Shown here one piece after another: positions 43,658 to 50,956 of a stretch of DNA of 64,000 nt. The DNA is taken from the NCBI GenBank assembly GCA_963741625.1, contig CAVUIT010000012.1:558001-622000 (forward strand). The letters run 5' to 3'. The DNA comes from CAWBBA01 sp963741625. Lineage in GTDB: Bacteria > Desulfobacterota > Desulfomonilia > Desulfomonilales > Desulfomonilaceae. A model generated the notes under the pieces. The model was not told where the DNA came from. It worked only from the letters and a program-made list of their open reading frames with translations, and searched no databases. Within the stretch, counting starts at the first letter, position 1; each line of letters begins with the position of its first letter. A program made the position numbers and the translations under genes.

Positions 43658-44595
43658 CTATTGCTTTTCCTTTTTTGCCTGGGTGATGCAGTCTTGGAGG
43701 GCTTCCGCAAAAAGAGAACTCATTCTTTCAGATGAATCCTTAGGCTCATAGCCCAAGTCGCTTGCTGCCTTATCCCAGCTCAAATCCCAAATCTCATTCA
43801 GGAAGGCAGGTCCCTGCCACTGGTCGGAAGGTACGAGATAAACCTGAGAAGACGAATTTGTAAGTTGCACGATCATCTTCCCAATCTCTTCCCACGTCAA
43901 GATCACACTCCCCACATTATAAACTTGCCCGGCCGCGGTGGGTGTTGCTATCACCGCATTCATCGCGCTGTGCCCAGATCGGCCATAGTCACAAAAGCTC
44001 CCCCTGCACCGCCTACCATTTCCAGGGGTTCATGTTTCAACGATTTTCTGATCAAATCCCGTAGGTGACGCCCTCCAATGGTGTCGCCAAAGGCCCACCA
44101 GAATCGAAATATAGTGATGGGAAGCCCTCGCTGCTTGTGATAGAGTTTACAAAGTTCTTCTGCCGCATATTTGCCCAGGGCGTAAAGAGGTTTTCTGGCA
44201 TCCCCTACAATGCGTGGATGAGTCTCCGGCACCGGGTGTGAAACCGGACGACCGTACACGGTTGCTGTGCTCGTGTAAATGAAGCTACGAATTCCGTAAA
44301 ACGAAGCAGCCTCCAAAATATTGATGTGTCCCTGGATGTCTTGGCCAAAAACAGTAAGTGGGTCATCGGCAAAGCTCCAGGCCAAATGGATGACCGCGTC
44401 CTTACCCAGCATCGCTTCGTTGACCAAGTCCCTATTGGTTATATCTCCCTGCAGATAGGCAGTCGGCCTATTCTCTGTCATTTTCGGAGACTTTGGCACC
44501 CGATCCAGGACCGTTACCTCGTTCCCTTCTCGGGATAACTCTCGTGTCAAATGTCTTCCAACCTCACCGGCCCCCCCCAGTATCAACACCTTCAT
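43658..44595 (-). pseudogene. NAD-dependent sugar epimerase/dehydratase, frameshifted
   Basis: The first 211 residues form the Rossmann half of an extended SDR: LILGGAGEVGRHLTREL, the SDR active site TSTATVYGRP and YALGKYAAEELC with Tyr and Lys. The frame stops at 43960. An overlapping frame starting at 43963 carries the C-terminal substrate domain (AAGQVYNVGSVILTWEEIGK, then WDLSWDKAASDLGYEPKD). Homologues are single chains of about 312 residues, and the combined length is off by one base from a multiple of three. This is a one-base deletion near 43970; the ATG/TGA overlap could allow some coupled translation of two halves. Confidence 0.75.
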
Positions 44596-44979
44596 TTTTT
44601 CATCTCCTCGCTGTCATCACGAGAGAAACATCGAGCATTTTTGGGCCGACGGGGGTCGCTTATCGATTAACATTTCAAGCCGGCCTCCGTAGAAGGCCGT
44701 TTTCCGGCAGGACCCTTTGCTGATTACTTCGGATTGGAATGGAGAGGGTACCCATTGATTTGAAGCGGGTGAGGGCACATTGTGCCCTCACCCCGGCGAA
44801 TTTGAGCGATACTCCTTGTTCCATACGCGAGACCCGACCATGAATCCCGTCTCGATCATCCTCGACCTAACAACCGCAAGAAGTATCTTGCTCATGAGCT
44901 GGTCCGTTGTTTGTAAAGCGTGCCAAAAGTCGTCGTATGGTCCCCGCTTGATTGCTTCTCTTGCCGTCCGGCCTCGGGT
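44596..44979. other. Intergenic region
   Basis: No gene is recognised. A partial CACCCCGGCGA repeat element lies near 44788. On the minus strand this follows the transporter gene and would hold its terminator, but no clear stem with T-run was found. Confidence 0.35.
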
Positions 44980-46338
44980 CTATGAGGCAGCGGCGGACGT
45001 GGCCTTAGCATCTATAGCATCGGATTCTTTGGCCATCCTGCCTCGCACCAGAGGCCGCAGGAAGAACAGGGCAGCGATTGCCGCACATATATCGAGAACT
45101 GCCGCGATATAAAAGGGAACCGCAAAGGAGCCCGCGAACCAGGAGGCCACCGCAGCGGCACCGAAACCGGCCATAATGGAGGCCAACCCTTTAGCTGTAT
45201 ACAACATGCCATAGTTGGCAGTGGCATTTTTCGGACCGAACACGTCACCGGTCAAGGCTGAAAACAGGGCGTAAATTTCTCCCCAAGCAAGAAATACAAA
45301 TGGCAATAGCACGACGAAGAGTATCGGATAACCCGTGATCTGAGTCACCAGGAAGATGAGGGTAGCTTCGAACGCGAAGGCAAAGGCCATCGTGTACTCC
45401 CTGCCAAATTTGTCCGATATGGCGCCCCACATGATCCTGGATCCCGCGTTCGTGACTCCAGCCAGAGTTGCTGTGAACGGCACGACTGCGATACCCCATA
45501 TCTTCGCGTCGAACACATTGAGGGACTTGGCGATCTGAGACAGGTTCCCGGTTGTCATCAAGCCGCCCGTTGCCACAAAGAGCATCATGATGTACATGAT
45601 ATAGAACTCGGGCCTCTTCAGGGTCTCGGTCCACTTGTACTCCACCATTGATTGGGCAACCCTTTGGGTGACTTTACTGGCTTTATTTTCCCACCCTGCG
45701 GGGCTCCAGCCGGCAGGGGGATGATGCAATACCAGGGCCGCAATGACAGCGATTATCCCCTGAGCTGCTCCCCAGACGGCCATAGCGTGGGCCCAACCCA
45801 GCGAGGTTATGGTGGCGTTAATGGGAATTAACGTAAGTGCTGCTCCGCCTCCAAATCCGGCCGCAGTCAGCCCGGCTGCCAATCCTCTCTTGTCCGGGAA
45901 CCATTTCACCGCATTAGCCACCGTGGCGATGTAGATTATTCCGGCCGAAGTGCCGGCGATAACCCCGTAATAGATGTATAAGTGAAAAATCGAGGTGGCC
46001 ATCGTTCCTCCCAAGACCCATCCCGCGAGTACGCCAATTGCCCCTATGATCATGAGCTTGCGTATACCGAATTTATCGATAAGTATCCCCGCGACAGGCA
46101 CTGGCCACGTTTCGAATACGATGAACAGGGAGAATATACCAGCAATATGGGAGTAGGGAACGTCAGGGAACTGCTGCTTTATCCCCGGTGTGAAGAGTGT
46201 GAATGCATATTGATAGTTTGATATGACGACCATCCCGACAATACCGGCAATCAACTGGACCCACCTGTTGCCCGCGACGGGTCCGTACAATTGCTTGGCA
46301 AGGTCGGGCTTCGATACGGCTACTTCTGCCTGCGTCAT
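44980..46338 (-). CDS. OFA-family MFS transporter (oxalate/formate antiporter-like)
   Basis: 452 residues from the ATG at 46338, preceded by GGAGGGGGCC; the longer frame is not supported. Twelve helices; OFA-type features include FPDVPYSHIAGIFSLFIVFE, ILIDKFGIRKLMIIG and KRGLAAGLTAAGFGGGAAL. The family includes OxlT, the oxalate:formate exchanger. It is the last gene of a minus-strand run behind a four-subunit oxidoreductase whose alpha subunit carries oxalate-type residues, and so is a good candidate for the oxalate uptake system. Another small carboxylate is the alternative. Confidence 0.85.
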   Translation of the reverse strand: MTQAEVAVSKPDLAKQLYGPVAGNRWVQLIAGIVGMVVISNYQYAFTLFTPGIKQQFPDVPYSHIAGIFSLFIVFETWPVPVAGILIDKFGIRKLMIIGAIGVLAGWVLGGTMATSIFHLYIYYGVIAGTSAGIIYIATVANAVKWFPDKRGLAAGLTAAGFGGGAALTLIPINATITSLGWAHAMAVWGAAQGIIAVIAALVLHHPPAGWSPAGWENKASKVTQRVAQSMVEYKWTETLKRPEFYIMYIMMLFVATGGLMTTGNLSQIAKSLNVFDAKIWGIAVVPFTATLAGVTNAGSRIMWGAISDKFGREYTMAFAFAFEATLIFLVTQITGYPILFVVLLPFVFLAWGEIYALFSALTGDVFGPKNATANYGMLYTAKGLASIMAGFGAAAVASWFAGSFAVPFYIAAVLDICAAIAALFFLRPLVRGRMAKESDAIDAKATSAAAS

Positions 46339-46464
46339 TCCGGCCCCCTCCTTTATGTTTTCAAGGATCACTCCGAACAAGCCGGACGCAGTACCCCGCC
46401 CCAAGCGGCGGGGCACTCGCAATTCCGGCAACAATAAGCGGATTCACTCTCTCGTGGCAAAAGC

Positions 46465-47451
46465 TCAGGCTTTTGTCGGTGTAGGGATGGGAGCCTCGAC
46501 AGCAACGGCCGGGACTTTCTGAATCTTCTCATCCACGAAGGCCTGCATCTTGGCGATATGTTCCGGTTTCAGGTGGCTGAAGCGTCCCTGATATTTCATG
46601 TATTCGCCGACGGGCTTATACTTCTTGGGGACGCGGGTATACTTGTATTCGCCGTTCTCCCACTCATAAAGGCTCCACATTCCTGTTTGGACTGCCAAGC
46701 GGCCCATCTCCAGTGTCAGTTTCTCATCAAACTTCCATCCCTTGGGACAAGGAGTGTGCATATGGAGGAAGGTCGGGCCATCTACGTTCAGGGCCTTACG
46801 CACCTTGTTCATAAGGTCCAGAGGATAGGCAATAGAGGTGGTGGCGACGTACTTTACGAGCGGATGTCCCCCGATCACCAGTTGAGGAGGATCTTTTGGG
46901 AAAAGGGTTTTACCCTCGGGAACAAGCTTTCCCGGAGGAGTAAAAGTTGTATTCGCCCCATAAGGGGTCGTGGGGGAAGTCTGAATGCCCGTGTTGGCAT
47001 ACGATTCATTGTCGTAGCAGATGAAGAGCACGTCGTGCCCCCGATACATCATGGCCGACATCGACTGTAGGCCAATATCCACTGAACCGCCATCTCCTGC
47101 CATCACGATGATATTCGGAAACGGGCCGTCATATTTTTTCTTGCGGGCCAGTATCTTGTAGGCTCCCTCAATTCCTGAAGCCACCCCGCCGCCGTTGGTG
47201 ATCTGGGCATGAATCCAGGAGACCGCATAGGGGGTGCAAAGATAACTGGAATTAGCCACGTACATGCAGCCGGTAGGCCCAACGAAAATTGTATCCCTCC
47301 CGGCGGCTTTTGCCACGAGTCGGTAGTTAAGGGCAGGGCCGCAGCCGGAACAGGTCCGGTGGCCGGGCAGATACATTTCTTCTCTCGGAGCCGATCGGAG
47401 AGACTTGATGGGCTCCAGGGTCTGTTTCTTGTAATCAAATGCTTGTGTCAT
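46465..47451 (-). CDS. Oxalate oxidoreductase-like, beta subunit (TPP and [4Fe-4S])
   Basis: 328-residue beta subunit of the 2-oxoacid:ferredoxin oxidoreductase family. TPP/Mg binding is shown by GDGGSVDIG (119-127) and DNESYANTG (147-155). Cluster ligands C34 and C37 (CSGCG), C62 (GPTGCMYV) and a Cys in HTPCPKGW bind the proximal [4Fe-4S]. It forms the active site with alpha. A label of pyruvate oxidoreductase PorB would be the default; the oxalate assignment comes from the alpha subunit and the linked transporter. The C-terminal tail (VPAVAVEAPIPTPTKA) is Ala/Pro rich and unconserved. Confidence 0.87.
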   Translation of the reverse strand: MTQAFDYKKQTLEPIKSLRSAPREEMYLPGHRTCSGCGPALNYRLVAKAAGRDTIFVGPTGCMYVANSSYLCTPYAVSWIHAQITNGGGVASGIEGAYKILARKKKYDGPFPNIIVMAGDGGSVDIGLQSMSAMMYRGHDVLFICYDNESYANTGIQTSPTTPYGANTTFTPPGKLVPEGKTLFPKDPPQLVIGGHPLVKYVATTSIAYPLDLMNKVRKALNVDGPTFLHMHTPCPKGWKFDEKLTLEMGRLAVQTGMWSLYEWENGEYKYTRVPKKYKPVGEYMKYQGRFSHLKPEHIAKMQAFVDEKIQKVPAVAVEAPIPTPTKA

Positions 47452-47480
47452 TTAACTCTCCTTCGATAGACGAAATGGGA

Positions 47481-48671
47481 CTATTCTTCTTCAAAACCTA
47501 TCCAGTAGACGTGCCGATGGGTCTTTTTGTCTTTCACCATCTGGGTGAGAACCTTCGCCATGTAGTAGAAATCGTCCAGTAAAATGACCTCTCCGCCCAG
47601 GCCGCCCATAAAGGACGTGACGAGGGGACGGTTCGGCAGGTCGTAGAGGGAAGCCCGGACTTCATGGATCAGGTTTCCGCCCCGCATCGCACCACCGTAA
47701 GATGTGCTCGTTTCAACACATCCCACTGCTTTGACTCGGGACAGGGCTTCGGCAATCTCGAGAGTAGGCCAAGGACGGACCCAGCGCGGCCTCACCAATC
47801 CTGCTTTTACTCCCTGGTTCCGGAGATTTCTGATGGCAGCCTTACAGGTGGTGGCATGGGCCCCCTGGACGAAGAAGGCGATTTCCGCGTCCTCCATCAT
47901 ATACAAATCCACGAATGGGTCATAATTACGGCCGAAAATGCGGTTATAATCATCCACGGCCTCCTTGATCACTTGGGGGACTTCCAAGAAAGTCGCGGCC
48001 CGTTGGGCATCCATGGGCGCGCCCTGATCCGGCCTAATCTGTGGGCCGTGGGAAACCGGACAGGTGAGACTAAGCGGATGCGGCGCCTTGTAGGGAGGCA
48101 GGAACTCCCTTACCTGCTCGGGTTCCGCCAACAGGACCTTATCCGGTATGTGGGAAATGAAGTAGCCGTCCTGACACACCATCTGGGGGAGCATGACGCG
48201 TTGATCTTCTCCGATACGGTAGTTGATCAGCGTGTTATCGAAAACCTCTTGCGGTGTGGAGGCCCACCCGATCAGCCAGCCCTGATCACGGAAGGTCATG
48301 GCATCGGTATGTTCGGAACCGAAATCTCCCGGGGGGTCGAGAGTTCTGTCGGCAATGGCCATCTGCAGAGGATAACGCCCGCCCGCTATCGGGCTATAGA
48401 GTTCACCTGCATAAGTGACCCCCACTCCCGCGCTTCCGGTGTACGCACGGGCGCCACAGGCAGACGCTCCCAGGACGACCGAGAGCTGGGAATGCTCACC
48501 TTCACCGTGGATGAATTCTGCGTCCAGTTCACCGTTATGGATCATCCTCACCAGTTCCATCATGATAGCGGTGTAGGGGCGGATGGGATAGGAACAGATG
48601 ACCTCTACTTCCGCAAGTTTTGCGGCCTGGGCTGCCGCAGCGCAGCCGCTCAATAGTTTCTCTTGAGCCAT
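47481..48671 (-). CDS. Oxalate oxidoreductase-like, alpha subunit
   Basis: 396-residue alpha subunit of the 2-oxoacid:ferredoxin oxidoreductase family. Pyruvate enzymes have YPITP in the substrate loop; this one has Y28-P-I-R31-P. It also has R109, D112 and D116 in ADRTLDPPGDFG, where pyruvate enzymes read NRALSAP. R31, R109 and D112 are, as I recall, the residues that hold oxalate in the Moorella oxalate oxidoreductase. The expected reaction is oxalate to 2 CO2 with reduction of ferredoxin. Position in one operon with an OFA transporter supports this. Not tested: activity on other 2-oxoacids. Confidence 0.82.
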   Translation of the reverse strand: MAQEKLLSGCAAAAQAAKLAEVEVICSYPIRPYTAIMMELVRMIHNGELDAEFIHGEGEHSQLSVVLGASACGARAYTGSAGVGVTYAGELYSPIAGGRYPLQMAIADRTLDPPGDFGSEHTDAMTFRDQGWLIGWASTPQEVFDNTLINYRIGEDQRVMLPQMVCQDGYFISHIPDKVLLAEPEQVREFLPPYKAPHPLSLTCPVSHGPQIRPDQGAPMDAQRAATFLEVPQVIKEAVDDYNRIFGRNYDPFVDLYMMEDAEIAFFVQGAHATTCKAAIRNLRNQGVKAGLVRPRWVRPWPTLEIAEALSRVKAVGCVETSTSYGGAMRGGNLIHEVRASLYDLPNRPLVTSFMGGLGGEVILLDDFYYMAKVLTQMVKDKKTHRHVYWIGFEEE

Positions 48672-48689
48672 AATATTTGCTCCTCTTTC

Positions 48690-49022
48690 TTAGAAGGGTT
48701 TTTCCAAACGAACCACACCATCAGGGAAGTCGAGTTCGGGGACAGCAGTCAGGGCCTCGGCGGCACATTCGTTGATACAGATCTGGCAGCCCTTGCAATA
48801 CCTCCAGTTCCATTCCACTTCCTCTTTTTCTTCATTAAAGGACCAGCATGAATCCGGGCAGCTCATGACACACTGGAAACAAAGGGCACACTTTTCACGA
48901 TCAAGGACTGGACGGACAATCCTCCAGTTGGAGGTGATGAACAACTCCTGCGAGGTCACTGGAGCGGGCGTGACCGCTCCGAAGGGCACTTCCCTATCTT
49001 TGGGAACCTTTATCGTCGACAT
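48690..49022 (-). CDS. 2-oxoacid:ferredoxin oxidoreductase (oxalate-type), delta subunit
   Basis: 110-residue ferredoxin-like subunit with two [4Fe-4S] motifs: CALCFQCVMSCP and CKGCQICINEC. It passes electrons from the alpha-beta active site to external ferredoxin. The N-terminal 45 residues (REVPFGAVTPAPVTSQELF, TSNWRIVRPV) are as in PorD. In Moorella oxalate oxidoreductase gamma and delta are fused; here they are separate, as in archaeal pyruvate enzymes. It sits between gamma and alpha genes with spacings of 40 and 18 bp. Confidence 0.9.
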   Translation of the reverse strand: MSTIKVPKDREVPFGAVTPAPVTSQELFITSNWRIVRPVLDREKCALCFQCVMSCPDSCWSFNEEKEEVEWNWRYCKGCQICINECAAEALTAVPELDFPDGVVRLEKPF

Positions 49023-49062
49023 AGCGTTCTCCTTTTCTTAGTTACGGTTGAATCCGCACTTC

Positions 49063-49701
49063 TCAGCCACCCCAGAAATATGAGGCCCTAGGCTTACGAA
49101 ATTTCTGGATTGTCACCTCATTGTATCCACGTTCCAGGGCTGCGACGTCAGAGACGACTTTTGCCAGGCTGTCCTTCGCAACCATGCCAGTCACCTTGGC
49201 CATGGCCCCAAGCATGGGAGCGGCAATGCCGGCGCCTAGACCTGATGCGTCGACTCCTCCTTCTGAACCGGAAAAATCAACCGTGCGAATCCCCGAGATG
49301 GAATCGGCGTCCACCGTGGCAACCGCGCCCAGCCTGTCGCGATTGGGAATGAATTGGAGCATGTAGTCGATTGGGCGGTTCGTATTGATGATCAAAAGAC
49401 CACCCTCCGGCATACCCCGAAGGATGTTAATCCCTTTGACGATGGTCGGTTCGACGACTACAACGACGTCAGGATGATCGTTGGTATAGATATATTTCAT
49501 CTCTATATCTTCATCGCTTATTCGGACATATTTCCGGGTCGTAACCAGCACACGGTCGGGAAGGTCTTCATAATTGTCGAAGGCTTGGATAAATTTTCCC
49601 TCCATCTTCGCCCCCTGACCGAAGCCATTGGCGATATCCCGGGCCTCTTTATCCATAACGACCCCTCGCGTCCAAACTGTTATTTCCGTTACCTTAGCCA
49701 T
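49063..49701 (-). CDS. 2-oxoacid:ferredoxin oxidoreductase (oxalate-type), gamma subunit
   Basis: 212 residues from the ATG at 49701 with AAGGAGGGCCTT upstream; the longer frame to 49728 would include that ribosome site. Family features are TEITVWTRG at the start, the central VVVVVEPTIVKGINILRGM, INTNRPIDYMLQF, and ASGLGAGIAAPMLGAMAKVT followed by a C-terminal helix. The gamma subunit stabilises the complex and in some members closes over CoA; oxalate oxidation does not need CoA. It is the first gene of the operon gamma-delta-alpha-beta-transporter. Confidence 0.88.
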   Translation of the reverse strand: MAKVTEITVWTRGVVMDKEARDIANGFGQGAKMEGKFIQAFDNYEDLPDRVLVTTRKYVRISDEDIEMKYIYTNDHPDVVVVVEPTIVKGINILRGMPEGGLLIINTNRPIDYMLQFIPNRDRLGAVATVDADSISGIRTVDFSGSEGGVDASGLGAGIAAPMLGAMAKVTGMVAKDSLAKVVSDVAALERGYNEVTIQKFRKPRASYFWGG

Positions 49702-49946
49702 AAGGCCCTCCTTCTTAGATGGTGGCACTCGGTCAGTTTTACCTTCGAGGCCACACGTGGATCTTGTGACGCCGCATAAATCCGGCGTCCAGCCCCTGAC
49801 AGCAGTGCGGTGGGGCAGCCGTGCTCCTCTCCTGCCCCCATCTCACTATGCAGGGACAGGAAAACAGTACCGGGGAAAATGATTGTCGGTGGAGGCCAGC
49901 GGATTCGATAGGCGAGAGAAGTCAAGAATGAGGAAAACACACCACC

Positions 49947-49966
49947 CCACTTGAAAAGACAAGTGG
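49947..49966. promoter_or_regulatory. Palindrome upstream of the oxalate operon
   Basis: A perfect 7-bp inverted repeat CCACTTG-6-CAAGTGG lies 245 bp upstream of the gamma start, between it and the GntR gene. Size and symmetry would suit an operator for a dimeric regulator such as the GntR protein next door; this is inference only. Confidence 0.4.
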
Positions 49967-49982
49967 AAATGGTAATATAAGC

Positions 49983-50132
49983 CTATCGAGCAGGCTGACT
50001 AGCCCCACAATCCTGGGGTGTTAACGTCAAGCCGGTTCCGACGAGCCCACGCGGGATTTCTTTGGCGAGAGAGCCGCGTGGGTTTCGCCTTCTGGGTCCA
50101 AAAATACATTCAAGCAATTCTTCGTGTTTCAC
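49983..50132 (-). CDS. Possible leader ORF at a near-perfect ribosome site
   Basis: On the minus strand AAAGGAGGTGAAA (50139-50127) is an almost complete match to the 16S anti-Shine-Dalgarno. No annotated-size gene follows. The nearest frames are a 49-codon ORF whose possible GTG lies inside the site itself, with a TTG five codons later (50117), and a shorter ATG frame. The ORF contains the CCCACGCGG palindrome. It may be a regulatory leader peptide, or the site may be a relic. No family recognised. Confidence 0.25.
   Translation of the reverse strand: MKHEELLECIFGPRRRNPRGSLAKEIPRGLVGTGLTLTPQDCGASQPAR
50046..50082. repeat. 9-bp inverted repeat in the oxalate operon leader
   Basis: CCCACGCGG (50046-50054) and CCGCGTGGG (50074-50082) form a perfect 9-bp stem with a 19-base loop between the GntR gene and the oxalate operon. 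There is no T-run. It could be a leader hairpin or a stability element. Confidence 0.45.
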
Positions 50133-50227
50133 CTCCTTTGGTTGTTCAACTAGTTTGACGAATCAGATTCGGAGGTAGATGCAGGAAACACCTGCTTGAC
50201 CGCGAAAAGTGCGCAAATTCAGTAAGG

Positions 50228-50956
50228 TCACTTTTTTGACGGCAAGCCGGATTTCTTTCCACCTCCCTTCCTTCTTCTGAATAAGGTGCCTTCCACCTCC
50301 TCCAAGTGTCGGGACATGGCCCTTCGGGCGGCTTGGCCATCCCCATTCTTGATTGCAGCTAGAATATTACGATGGCCATGAAGAGATGTTTGCTTTCTGT
50401 CCTCTGTTTGGGCGTACCGCTGCCGAGTTTGGCTGAGAAGGTCGACGAGGGCAAGAAAGAGGCGCTCTAAGACCCGGTTTCGGGCCATACGGGCCAACAG
50501 ATGATGAAAATGGGAATCGTTTCTAAAAGGATCTCTGCCGTCGGCCACTTCTTCTTCCTGTTCCTTGAGGATTTCTTCCAACTCGCTGATTTCCGCAGGA
50601 GTGGCGTTTTCTGCAGCCAGTTCGGCAATTCCTGGTTCCATGATTTTGCGGAGATAAAAGATGTCGATAAGATCATCCTTCTCGTGAAAGAGGGCTGCCG
50701 CCAGAGGCTGCACTAGTGCCTCTTCGCTCGATGAAATCACGTAAGTCCCGTTCCCCTGGCGCCTATCAACAAGCATCATCCCTTCCAAGGCAATGATAGC
50801 TTCCCGTACCGAGGCTCTGGAAACTTTAAAAGTTTCTGACAATTCCCTTTCAGACGGAAGCTGGTCGTTCCGCTTCAATTTGCCTTTTTCGATGAGGCCA
50901 CGGATTTGTTGGACGATGTCCTCGTAGGCTCTTTTTTTTATTACTGCTTTTAGCAC
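50228..50956 (-). CDS. FadR-type GntR transcriptional regulator
   Basis: 242 residues. The winged helix spans about 8-75 (QLPSERELSETFKVSRASVR, EAIIALEGMMLV, RQGNGTYV). The FCD ligand domain follows with the usual Asp/His metal-binding layout (DIFYLRKIMEPGIAELAAENA, DSHFHHLLARMARNRVL, HRNILAAIKNGD). FCD regulators respond to small organic acids. Directly upstream of the oxalate-type operon, it is the likely controller, with oxalate or a related acid as effector (inference). Its start overlaps the 3' end of the CDC48 gene by 7 bases. The C-terminus is basic and low in complexity. Confidence 0.88.
   Translation of the reverse strand: MLKAVIKKRAYEDIVQQIRGLIEKGKLKRNDQLPSERELSETFKVSRASVREAIIALEGMMLVDRRQGNGTYVISSSEEALVQPLAAALFHEKDDLIDIFYLRKIMEPGIAELAAENATPAEISELEEILKEQEEEVADGRDPFRNDSHFHHLLARMARNRVLERLFLALVDLLSQTRQRYAQTEDRKQTSLHGHRNILAAIKNGDGQAARRAMSRHLEEVEGTLFRRRKGGGKKSGLPSKK

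Noticed and set aside
47664..48656. 330-codon plus-strand ORF opposite the alpha subunit gene
   Set aside because: Antisense shadow of the real oxidoreductase subunit; no protein features.
46465..49701. Pyruvate:ferredoxin oxidoreductase as the function of the four-subunit enzyme
   Set aside because: The alpha subunit lacks the YPITP loop and has Arg31, Arg109 and Asp112; the linked transporter is of the oxalate/formate type. Kept as an alternative only.
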